DNA of 58,131 nucleotides, from assembly GCA_016704895.1 (NCBI GenBank), contig JADIZG010000016.1:1-58131 (forward strand), written 5' to 3'. Below are positions 25,233 to 33,689 of this stretch, piece after piece; position 1 is the first letter of the stretch; the number at the start of each line of letters is the position of its first letter. Made by a program: the position numbers and the translations under genes. The notes beneath the pieces were generated by a model, which was not told where the DNA came from, made no database searches, and worked only from the letters and a program-made list of their open reading frames with translations. The DNA is from Betaproteobacteria bacterium. Its GTDB lineage: Bacteria; Pseudomonadota; Gammaproteobacteria; Burkholderiales; Casimicrobiaceae.

Positions 25233-26978
25233 ATGAGCCGCAAGTCCCCCAAGCAATCGAAGCAGCCCAGGAAGCTGCGCTCCGAATCCTGGTTCGGCCG
25301 CGGCGACCGCGACGCGCTGGTCCACCGCTCGTGGATGAAGAACCAGGGCTTCCCGCACGATCTCTTCATCGGCAAGCCGGTGATCGGCATCTGCAACACC
25401 TGGTCGGAGGTGACGCCCTGCAACGCGCACTTCCGCGAGCTCGCCGAGCACATCAAGGCTGGCGTGCTGGAGGCCGGCGGCTTCCCGCTCGAGTTCCCGG
25501 TGATGAGCACCGGCGAGCCGGTGATGCGGCCCACCGCCATGCTCTATCGCAACCAGGTCGCGATGGACGTCGAGGAATCGATCCGCGCCAACCCGTTCGA
25601 CGGCGTCGTGCTGATGATGGGCTGCGACAAGACGACGCCCGCGCTCCTGATGGGCGCCGCGTCGGTCGACCTGCCGACGATCGGGATCTCGGGCGGCCCG
25701 ATGCTGAACGGCAAGTTCCGCGGCCAGGACATCGGCTCCGGCACGATGGTCTGGCAGGTGACCGAGAAGCTCAAGACCGGCGAGTTCACCGAGGAGGACA
25801 TGATCGAGGTCGAGAGCTGCCAGTCGCGCTCGGCGGGCCACTGCATGACGATGGGGACCGCGTCGACGATGGCGTCGATGGTCGAGTCGCTCGGCATGGG
25901 ATTGCCGACCAATGCCGCGATCCCGGCCGTCGATTCGCGCCGCAAGGTGCTGTGCCGGCTGGTCGGCCGGCGCATCGTCGAGATGGTGCGCGAGGACCTC
26001 CGGATGTCGAGGATCCTGACCAAGGAAGCGCTCGAGAACGCGATCATGGTCAACGGCGCGATCGGCGGGTCGACCAACGCGGTCGTCCACCTGCTCGCGA
26101 TCGCGGGGCGGCTGGGCGTCAAGCTCACGCTCGACGACTGGGACCGGCTTGGCCGCGATATGCCGTGTCTCGTCAACCTGATGCCGTCGGGGAAGTACCT
26201 GATGGAGGATTTCTACTACGCGGGCGGGCTGCCGGTCGTCATCCGCGAGCTCGGCAAGTTCATCCACAGGAAGGCGCTGACGGTCAACGGCAGGTCGCTG
26301 TGGGAGAACTGCAAGGACGCGGTCAACTACAACCCGAAGGTGATCACGCCGATCGCGAAGCCGTTCAAGCCGCAGGGCGGCATCGCGGTGCTGCGCGGCA
26401 ACCTCGCGCCCGACGGCGCGGTGCTGAAGCCCTCGGCCGCGACGCCGAAGCTGATGAAGCACAAGGGCCGCGCCGTCGTGTTCACCGACATCGACGACCT
26501 GCACAAGCGCATCGACGACCCGACATTGGACGTGAAGGCCGACGACATCCTGGTGCTGCAGAACTGCGGGCCGAAGGGCTACCCGGGGTTTCCCGAGGTC
26601 GGCAACTTCGCGCTGCCGGCGAAGCTGCTGAAGAAGGGCGTCACCGACATGGTGCGCATCTCGGACGCGCGCATGTCGGGCACCGCGTACGGCACCGTCG
26701 TGCTGCACACGTCGCCCGAGGCCGCGGTCGGCGGGCCGCTCGCGCTCGTGAAGACCGGCGACACGATCGAGCTCGACGTGGCGAAGCGCAAGCTCGTGCT
26801 GCACGTCTCCGACGAGGAGCTCGCCGCGCGGCGCGCGAAGTGGAAGGCGCCGAAGCCGCACACGGATCGCGGCTGGGTCAAGCTCTACTGCGACACCGTG
26901 CAGCAGGCGGACAAGGGCGTCGACCTCGACTTCCTCGTCGGCAGCTCGGGCGCGGGCGTCGGGCGGCCGAGCCATTAG
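25233..26978 (+). CDS. IlvD/Edd-family sugar-acid dehydratase (L-arabinonate/D-xylonate type)
   Basis: A 581-residue IlvD/Edd enzyme. The iron-sulfur ligands are Cys63 (TPCNAH), Cys131 (MGCDKTTP) and Cys204 (SAGHCMTMG), spaced as in L-arabinonate dehydratase. Lys133, in the same block, is the usual carbamylated magnesium ligand. The N-terminus (KLRSESWFGRGDRDALVHRS) and ~580-residue length are those of aldonate dehydratases, not of the dihydroxyacid dehydratase IlvD. It is the last gene of the rightward arm, 92 bases after the UxaA-type gene. It probably converts an aldonate to its 2-keto-3-deoxy form for the diketo-hydrolase route. Confidence 0.88.
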   Translation: MSRKSPKQSKQPRKLRSESWFGRGDRDALVHRSWMKNQGFPHDLFIGKPVIGICNTWSEVTPCNAHFRELAEHIKAGVLEAGGFPLEFPVMSTGEPVMRPTAMLYRNQVAMDVEESIRANPFDGVVLMMGCDKTTPALLMGAASVDLPTIGISGGPMLNGKFRGQDIGSGTMVWQVTEKLKTGEFTEEDMIEVESCQSRSAGHCMTMGTASTMASMVESLGMGLPTNAAIPAVDSRRKVLCRLVGRRIVEMVREDLRMSRILTKEALENAIMVNGAIGGSTNAVVHLLAIAGRLGVKLTLDDWDRLGRDMPCLVNLMPSGKYLMEDFYYAGGLPVVIRELGKFIHRKALTVNGRSLWENCKDAVNYNPKVITPIAKPFKPQGGIAVLRGNLAPDGAVLKPSAATPKLMKHKGRAVVFTDIDDLHKRIDDPTLDVKADDILVLQNCGPKGYPGFPEVGNFALPAKLLKKGVTDMVRISDARMSGTAYGTVVLHTSPEAAVGGPLALVKTGDTIELDVAKRKLVLHVSDEELAARRAKWKAPKPHTDRGWVKLYCDTVQQADKGVDLDFLVGSSGAGVGRPSH

Positions 26979-26995
26979 GCGGGGGGCACCCCGCC
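26978..26995 (+). terminator. Stem-loop at the end of the sugar-acid operon
   Basis: GGCGGGG and CCCCGCC pair perfectly over a GGCA loop, starting on the last base of the stop codon. It lies between convergent genes. There is only a weak T content after the stem, so termination is likely but may need Rho. Confidence 0.5.
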
Positions 26996-27120
26996 TTCGC
27001 CGAAGGACGTCAGCACGAAAGGCTTGGGCCGCCCGACGTTCGTGCGACCCAGCCAGGCGATCCGGGCGTCGTGCGGGGACTCGCGTGTCTGATCGACCTC
27101 GCGGCTGCCCGGCGGCCGGG

Positions 27121-28101
27121 TCAGTCCACCTTCGCGCCCGACCGCTTGACGATGTCGGCCCACTTGTCGCGCTCGCGCGCGAGGAAGGCCGTGAACTGCG
27201 CGGGGCCGAGCACGCGCGCCCCGGCGCTCTGTTGCGCGAACCGGTCGCGCACCTCGGGCAGCTCCATGACCGCCGCGAGGTCCGACGCGACGCGCTGGAC
27301 GATGTCGGGCGGCGTGCCCGCGGGTGCGAGGACCCCGAAGAACGACAGCACCTCGAAGTCCGGGTAGCCGCTCTCCGAAAGCGTCGGGACGTCCGGCATC
27401 GCTGCGAGTCGCTGCAGCGACGTCGTCCCGAGCACGCGAAGCTTTCCCGACTGCACGTGTGCGTTCACCTCGATCGGCGTCGCGAACATCATCGGCACCT
27501 GTCCCGACACGAGGTCGACGATCGCCGGGCCGCCGCCCTTGTACGGAACGTGCACGATGTCGATGCCCGCGCGGAGCTTGAAGAGCTCGCCCGACAGGTG
27601 CGGGACGGTGCCGTTGCCCGCCGAGGCGAACGCGATCGTGCCCGGCTTCGCCTTCGCGAGCGCGACGAGCTCGGCGGTCGACTTCGCCGGGAAGGCGGCG
27701 TTGACGACGAGGATGAAAGGCGACGTGGCGAGCAGCGAGACCGGCGCGAAGTCCTTCTGCGGGTCGTAGGGCAGCGTCGGGTAGACGACCTGCGAGATCA
27801 CGAACGGCGTCGGCGCGAACAGGAACGTGTAGCCGTCGGGCCTCGCCTTCGCGACCTCGGCGTTGCCGACCGTGGTGCCCGCGCCGGGCTTGTTCTCGAC
27901 GACGACGCTCTGCCCGAGCCGGTCGGCGAGCTTCTGCGCGACGATGCGCGCGATGATGTCGGTCGCGCCGCCCGGCGCGAACGGCACGACCATGCGCACG
28001 GTTCGGGTCGGGTACGGTTGCGCGGACGCGCCGGACGAGACGAGAAGGGCGAGTGCGGCGAGCGCGGCGGCAGCGAAGCGTTGTGCGGTACGGGCGAACA
28101 T
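27121..28101 (-). CDS. Bug-family (TctC-like) periplasmic binding protein
   Basis: A 326-residue tripartite tricarboxylate transporter receptor-like protein. A signal peptide ends SGASAQPYPTRTVRMVVPF. Typical blocks are FAPGGATDIIAR, NKPGAGTTVGNAEVAKA, PDGYTFLFA, HVPYKGGGPAIVDLVSG and PDVPTLSESGYPDFE. The Ala-Asp motif region that clamps carboxylates is present. Bug proteins are massively expanded in Burkholderiales, and many, like this one, have no TctA/TctB membrane genes next to them. A GGAGG site precedes ATG 28101. It is convergent with the IlvD/Edd gene and divergent from the ureidoglycolate-lyase-like gene. The ligand is unknown. Confidence 0.92.
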   Translation of the reverse strand: MFARTAQRFAAAALAALALLVSSGASAQPYPTRTVRMVVPFAPGGATDIIARIVAQKLADRLGQSVVVENKPGAGTTVGNAEVAKARPDGYTFLFAPTPFVISQVVYPTLPYDPQKDFAPVSLLATSPFILVVNAAFPAKSTAELVALAKAKPGTIAFASAGNGTVPHLSGELFKLRAGIDIVHVPYKGGGPAIVDLVSGQVPMMFATPIEVNAHVQSGKLRVLGTTSLQRLAAMPDVPTLSESGYPDFEVLSFFGVLAPAGTPPDIVQRVASDLAAVMELPEVRDRFAQQSAGARVLGPAQFTAFLARERDKWADIVKRSGAKVD

Positions 28102-28242
28102 GGCACCTCCCCTGTGGCGGCTTCGCGACATCGGCGGCCGGTGGGGGACCGGGCACCGGCGCGGGAGCGTTTCGCTGACGACAGCGATCTTCCCATAGTC
28201 GCGTCCCGGGAGCCAAAATGGGCGTCTGCCGCGACCGATGAC

Positions 28243-28887
28243 ATGGCCAACGCCCCCGATTACCTGAACCCCGCCGTCCCCCGCGGCCTGAAGCGCGTCG
28301 TGCTGCCGGTCGTCGACGCGACCGACGAGAACCTCGCGGGCTACGGCAGGCTCGTCGACGACCCCGCGTCGGTCGCGGTCGAGATCACGCGCTGGCCCGC
28401 GCAGGGCTCCCGGCCGGTCGACGAGGACTCGGGCGACGAGGGCGGCACGACCGAGGGCACGTTCCGCTGCGACTGGCGCGGCGACGTGCTCTACGGCCGC
28501 AACGAGGCGGTCGGCGGCCACTACATCCTCGCCTATGCGGGCGAGCCGGCCGATGCGCGCGAGGACCACGACCGCGCCCCGTCGCGCATGCTGCTGTGGC
28601 ACGCGAACTACCATCCGGACGGCGGACAGCTCTTCTTCCCGCTCGACGCGCGGCCGTTCGTCGTGCCGCTCGCACGGCCCGGCGACGACGTGACGCCGGA
28701 GGACTTCGTCGCGTTCCGCTTCGACGGGAAGCGCGGTCTCTACATCCACGCGAACGTCTGGCACGAGGGCGTGTTCGCCGTGGCGGGGACGCAGCGGTTC
28801 TTCGACAAGCAGGGCGCGGTGCACGCGCGCGTGTCGGTCGACTTCCCGCGCGAGTTCGGTTGCCTGCTCGAGGTGCCACTCGCATGA
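28243..28887 (+). CDS. Ureidoglycolate-lyase-like cupin protein
   Basis: A 214-residue protein of the AllA (ureidoglycolate lyase) fold. The C-terminal half holds LFFPLDARPFVVPLARPGDD, FDGKRGLYIHANVWHEGVF and the terminal VDFPREFGCLLEVPL. These align with the AllA core, including the HxNVWH-type catalytic/metal region. It is longer than E. coli AllA (160 residues) because of an N-terminal extension with an acidic insert (DEDSGDEGG). No other allantoin genes are near, so the true substrate may be another ureido or keto acid. The stop overlaps the mscS-like gene as ATGA. Confidence 0.75.
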   Translation: MANAPDYLNPAVPRGLKRVVLPVVDATDENLAGYGRLVDDPASVAVEITRWPAQGSRPVDEDSGDEGGTTEGTFRCDWRGDVLYGRNEAVGGHYILAYAGEPADAREDHDRAPSRMLLWHANYHPDGGQLFFPLDARPFVVPLARPGDDVTPEDFVAFRFDGKRGLYIHANVWHEGVFAVAGTQRFFDKQGAVHARVSVDFPREFGCLLEVPLA

Positions 28888-31236
28888 GCGCCCGCCACCC
28901 ACGCCGATCGGCAATCTCGCTCGCCGCGCTCGCGCTCGCAGCCGCCGCGCTCGCAGCCGCGGCCGCAGCCGGCGCGCAGTTGCCGGGGTTCCCGGGCAGC
29001 AAGCCCGCACCCGTCGCGACGACTCCGGCGCCTGCTCCCGTCCCCGAGACGGTGGCGGAGGCCCGCGCGCGCATCGAGAAGCTCGCGGAAGTCGCGCGAG
29101 CGGAGCGTGACAGGACGCCACCCGCGCCCCCCGACGGCATTGCGCCGTCGGAGCAGGACGCGCTACGAGGCGGTCGCGACGCTCGCCTACGCCTACGACG
29201 GCCAGCTCCGTGCGTACGCGGAAGCCGAGCGTCTGCGTGCGGCGCGAGCCGCGGCCGAGGCGGCCGACCGCGAGTGGGGCGGGTTCGCCGAGCCGGCCCC
29301 CTACCCGATCGCGCGAGTGGACGCGCTGCTCGACACCGCCGACGCGACGCGTTCCCGTGTCGCGGCCATCGAGGCGGCGGCGGCGCACCTCGACGCCGAG
29401 GCGGAACGACTGCAGGGTGCCGCCCGGCGCGCCGAGGAGGACCTGCGTCGCGCGAAGGAGGCGGTCGAGTCCGCGTCGGGGGCCGGGCCGCGCGCAGTCG
29501 CCGTGTGGCGCGCCGACGCGGCGGAGTGGCAGGCGCGCAGCGTCGGCGCCCGGGCGACACTCGCGCGGATCGCGGCCGAGGCCAAGCGCGAAGAGGCGAG
29601 CGCGCGGCGCGCGGAACTGAAGCTCGCCGAGCGCCAGGCCGCGCTGGCGGCGCGCTCGGTGCGCTTCGACGAGAACGACCTCGCGGCGGCGCGCAAGCAC
29701 CTGGACGAAACGCTCGAGGGGCTGCGGCGCGAGCGCTCTGCGCTCCAGCGGGAGGCGGCGGCGCGGACGCGCGAACGCGATGCCGCGACGCGCGCAGCCG
29801 CGGCCGCCGAGGCAGGAACGTCGTTGGGCGACGCGGCGCAGGCAAGGCTGCGCGCCGCGCAGGCCTGGGTCGATGCGCTGGCGGTCCAAGGGGGAGCGAT
29901 CACCGGCGTCTCGACGCTGGCGGGAGTCGCCTCGCAGATGTGGACACACCGTTACGCGCTTCACCACGCGGCGGACGAGGACGCGCGGCGCGCCGCGCTC
30001 GCGCGAATGCGCGAAGGCGCGGTGCAGCTCGCGAGCTGGCGAGCCTACATCGACGACGCGGTCGGCGGGGCGCGCTCGCGGTTCCGCTCGGCCGAGGCGG
30101 CAGGGGAGGAGCCGGGCCTCCCGGACGCGCTGGCGCGCTACCGCGCCGACGCGGCGAAGGCGGCGGAGCGCGAGCTGGCCGCCGGCGTGCGGATCCAGTC
30201 CCGCCACGCCGAGGCGATTCGCGTTCTCTCGCGCTGGATCGGCGACGCCGAGCGGGCGGGGGCGGCGCGCGACTGGCGCGCGCGCGCGGCCGGCGCGTGG
30301 CTCGACCTGCGCGACGGTGTCCGCGCGTTCTGGAACTTCGAGATCTTCGCAGTCGAGGACACGTCTGTCGTCGACGGCCGCACCGTGACGATCGAGCGCG
30401 GCGTCACCATCGGCAAGAGCGTCGGAGCCGTGCTGCTCTTCGTGCTCGGCTACTGGATCGCCGTGCGGCTCGTGCGCTTCGTCGAGCGGCGCGCCGTTGC
30501 GGCCGGCACCGACGCCGCACGCGCGCGAACGATCCGGCGCTGGGTGCTCGCGCTCGTCGCCGTCGGGCTCCTGCTCGTCACGCTCAACGTCGTGCGGATC
30601 CCGATCACGGTGTTCGCGTTCCTGGGCGGCGCGCTGGCGATCGGCGTGGGCTTCGGCACCCAGACGATCATCCGAAATTTCATCAGCGGCATGATCGTGC
30701 TGATGGAGCGGCGCGTGCAGATCGGCGACCTGATCGAGCTCGACGGGATCACCGGGACCGTCACCAGCGTCGACCTCCGGTCGACGACGGTGAGCGGCGC
30801 CGACGGCCTCGAGACGATCGTGCCCAACTCGATGCTGCTCGAGCAGAAGGTCACGAACTGGACGCTGTCGAACCGGTGCGTGCGCCGCAGCGTGTCGGTC
30901 GGGGTCGCCTACGGGACGCCGATGCGCAAGGCGGCCGAGCTGATCGAGGAGACGGCGAGGCGCCACGGCAACGTGATGAAGGACCCGCCGCCGTTCGTGA
31001 TCTTCGAGAGCTTCGGCGACAGCGCGCAGGTGCTCACGCTTTACTTCTGGGTCGAGCTCGCGCCGGCGGTCGCCGCGATGCGCGTGGCGAGCGACCTTCG
31101 CTTCATGCTCGAAAAGCAGCTCGCCGAGGCGGGCATCGTCATCCCGTTCCCGCAGCGGGAGCTGCGCCTGGGCACGACGGGCCCGGTTCGCGTCGAGGTG
31201 GCGACCGCCCCGCCCCCCGCAGCCTCCGCGCCATGA
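28884..31236 (+). CDS. MscS-type mechanosensitive channel with long coiled-coil domain (frameshifted)
   Basis: Predicted inner-membrane channel of about 780 residues. A signal peptide (SLAALALAAAALAAAAAAGA) leads to a long Ala/Arg/Glu coiled-coil region. Then come three membrane helices, the last being the Gly/Ala-rich pore helix FLGGALAIGVGFGTQ followed by IIRNFISGMIVLMERRVQIGDL. The soluble vestibule domain (VTSVDLRSTTV, IVPNSMLLEQKVTNWTL) completes it. The frame from ATG 28884 reads to about 29155 and the rest continues one base later. Removing one G from CAGGACGCG joins them. The long N-terminal domain resembles KefA/MscK-like sensors. It is translationally coupled to both neighbours by ATGA overlaps. 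Confidence 0.8.
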
Positions 31237-32024
31237 CCGACGACGTCGCCGGCCCCGGCAACGGGCCGCTGCCCATCCGCGAAGTGCCGCTGACCGCGCC
31301 GCTGCGCTGGCTCGCGCTCGGCTGGCACGACTTCACCCGCGCGTTCGGGCCGAGCCTCTTCCACGGCTTCGTCGTGATGGTGGCGGGGATGGCGATCGCG
31401 ACGCTCGCGCTGCGCTTCTGGCCGATCCTGCCCGGCGCGTTCTCGGGCTTCGTGCTGATCGCGCCGATCCTCGCCACCGGCCTCTACGAGCTGTCGCGCC
31501 GCCTCGAGCGCGGCGAGCGGCCGAACCTCGCGCAGGCGATGGACGCCTGGGTCCGCGGCACGCGCCCGCTCGTGTGGCTGGGCGTCGGGCTCGCGCTCGC
31601 GGCGACCGCGTGGGTGCTCTTCTCGTCGGTGCTGGTCGCGCTGTTCGTCCGCGAGCCGATCGTCGGCCTCGACGGCTTCCTGCGGCACGTCGTGCTGTCG
31701 CAGGGGTCGAACCTCTTCTGGGTCTGGATGCTCGCGGGCGGCATCGGCGCCGCGTTCACGTTCGCCGCGACCGTCGTCTCGGTACCGCTCCTGCTCGACC
31801 GCAGGATCGACCTCGGATCCGCGCTCGTGACGAGCGTGCGTGCCGTCGGCGCGAATCCGCTTCCGATGGCGCTGTGGGCGGCGATCATCATGGTGTTCAC
31901 GGCGCTGTCGATGGCGACCGCGATGGTCGGCTTCGCGTTCGCGATTCCCGTGATCGGGCACGCGAGCTGGCACGCGTACCGGGAGACCGTCGACGCGTCG
32001 GGCGTGCCGGCGCGCATCGAGTAG
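31233..32024 (+). CDS. DUF2189 membrane protein, copy 1
   Basis: A 263-residue protein with about six membrane helices. It begins with a cytoplasmic PLRWLALGWHDFTRAFGPSLF segment and ends with the family hallmark IGHASWHAYRETV. Blocks FVLIAPILATGLYELSRRLERGE and VVSVPLLLDRRIDLGSALVTS are shared with the second copy at 47511-48284. No function is established for DUF2189. It overlaps the mscS-like gene by four bases, so a role at the membrane linked to that channel or to osmotic stress is possible, by context only. Confidence 0.85.
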   Translation: MTDDVAGPGNGPLPIREVPLTAPLRWLALGWHDFTRAFGPSLFHGFVVMVAGMAIATLALRFWPILPGAFSGFVLIAPILATGLYELSRRLERGERPNLAQAMDAWVRGTRPLVWLGVGLALAATAWVLFSSVLVALFVREPIVGLDGFLRHVVLSQGSNLFWVWMLAGGIGAAFTFAATVVSVPLLLDRRIDLGSALVTSVRAVGANPLPMALWAAIIMVFTALSMATAMVGFAFAIPVIGHASWHAYRETVDASGVPARIE

Positions 32025-32033
32025 GTTCGCGCG

Positions 32034-32246
32034 ATGTTCGGCTTCTCCGAGGAGCAGATCACCGAGTTCGGGATGACGTTCGGCATCGGGGCGTTCATGC
32101 TCTACATGCTGTTCATCATCTTCGACCTCGCGCGGAAGTCGAAGGCCGGCAAGCTCGGCACGTTCGTGCTCTTCTTCGTGCTCGCGTTCGGCATGATCGG
32201 CTTCGTCGCCAAGTCGATCATCGCCAGGATTCTCGGCCTCCAGTAG
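32034..32246 (+). CDS. DUF2788 small membrane protein
   Basis: A 70-residue protein with two hydrophobic helices (FGIGAFMLYMLFIIFDLA and LGTFVLFFVLAFGMIGFVAK) separated by a short basic loop (ARKSKAGK). This is the DUF2788 layout, found mainly in beta- and gammaproteobacteria and of unknown function. It lies nine bases after the DUF2189 gene and is the last gene of the rightward set. The non-coding gap after it (32247-32305) is short and holds no clear terminator. Confidence 0.85.
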   Translation: MFGFSEEQITEFGMTFGIGAFMLYMLFIIFDLARKSKAGKLGTFVLFFVLAFGMIGFVAKSIIARILGLQ

Positions 32247-32305
32247 CACCCTGCGGACGTCCGCGATGGCGCGACCCGCGCGCCGCCCGCCCGCGCCTCG
32301 CGTTC

Positions 32306-33689
32306 TCAGGCGGCCGGTCCTCGCGGTGCGTCACCCGGCTCGCGGGTGTGCGGCGCGAGATCGTCGATCGACCGCTGCGGATCGGCGCAGGCGGACCGGA
32401 GCAGGTGCTGGTACTCGTCGAGAAACGCCGCCGCGGCCTGCGTCGTCAGCGCGGCGGTTCGGTGGACCAGCTCGAGCTTGAGGCGTCCCTCGTCCCTCAC
32501 GAACAGCGTCAGCGTGTACGTCGAGGTGCACGCATCGACGTCGATCGCCTCGACGACGAGATCGCCCCAGCGCGCCGGGATGCGTTGCCGGTCGCCCGTG
32601 TAGTTGATCACGATGTCGAAGAGCGGCAGATCGGGAGGGCCGTTTCCGGGATCGAGTTCCTCGACGAGGCGCCTGAAAGGGACGTCCTGATGCTCGACCG
32701 CCTCGGTGACCGTAGCGTGCATCCGGCGCACCAGCTCCACGAACGAAGGCCGGCCGGCGAGATCGCCGCGAATGACGACCATGTCGGCGAACAGGCCGAC
32801 CACGGACCGTGTCTCGGGAGACTCGCGGCCCGCGAACGGGGTCCCGACCACCAGGTCCTCTCGTCCGCTCCTCAGGCGCAGCAGGACCAGGAAGGCGGTG
32901 AGGAACACCGCGAACGGCGTGACGTACGCGCGGCGGCTCACGCTCGCCACCGCGTCGGCGAGCGAACCATCGAGATAGTCGATGCGGCGGGCGCCGTCGA
33001 GGTCGGCGGCCGGGGCGACGCCGTCCGGCCGGCGGGGGTCGCCACTCGGTGTAGTCCGCGTACTGGATCGGAGGCGCCGGAACGGGGATCGCATCTCCCG
33101 CCCGCGTGCCATAGGCGGCCGCGAGCTCCCGGAACAGGATGCCGAGCGACCATCCGTCGCAGACGATGTTGTGCACCGCGAACAGCAGCACGTGCTCGTC
33201 GTCGCCGAGTCGGATGAGCCGGGCGCGCAGCAGCGGTGCATGAGCGAGGTCGAACGGCCGTCGTGCTTCCGCGAGCGCGAGCCGGCGGACCGCCGCGTCG
33301 TGCTCGTCGGGGCCGAGCCCCGCGAGATCGGTCGTCGGCAGCTCGAGGACGGCGGTCCGCTGCACGACCTGGGTTTCGCCGTGCGCGGGGAAGGCGGTGC
33401 GCAGGCTCTCGTGCCTGCGCACGAGCGCATTCAGGCTCCGCGCGAGCCGCGCGACGTCGAGGGGACCGCGCAGGCGCAGCACGCGCTGGACGTTGCAATG
33501 ACCGCTCCCGGAGGCGAGGCGTTGCGCGAGCCAGATCCGCTTTTGCATCGGCGACATCGCGAACGCCTGCGCATCGCCTTCGCGGACGACGGGGACTGGC
33601 CGCGCTGCGGAACGGGCAACGGTCGACTGCCCTCCGCCATCGGAATGGCCGGGCAGGGCCGTCGTCGCGCTGCCGGGCTCAGGCGTCAT
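32306..33689 (-). CDS. Stand-alone NRPS condensation-domain protein (altered active site, frameshifted)
   Basis: About 460 residues of the condensation-domain fold. It has MSPMQKRIWLAQRL (C1), RRHESLRTAF (C2), AVHNIVCDGWS (C3), VTPFAVFLTAFLVLL, VGTPFAGRESPETRSVVGLF (C4), HQDVPFRRLVEEL (C5) and LPLFDIVINYTG. In C3, HHxxxDG, the catalytic second His is Asn174. After IQYADYTEW the frame changes near 33035 (one extra C in GACCCCCG). Even after repair, the ~45-residue linker with the usual YW and LPTDRPRP block is missing. It lacks adenylation and carrier domains. ATG 33689 overlaps the ThDP-enzyme gene by 11 bases. It may be inactive, structural or a decayed gene. Confidence 0.75.

Noticed and set aside
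22734..26978. A 1414-codon open frame on the plus strand across three dehydratase genes.
   Set aside because: Only its last 581 codons are a known protein (IlvD/Edd). The upstream part is out of frame with the enolase-type and UxaA-type genes, which have full family motifs.
27121..30966. A very long open frame on the minus strand continuing upstream of the Bug receptor, antisense to the AllA-like and mscS-like genes.
   Set aside because: Composition is Arg/His/Asp-rich shadow sequence typical of GC-rich antisense frames. The Bug protein has a clear signal peptide and ribosome site at 28101.
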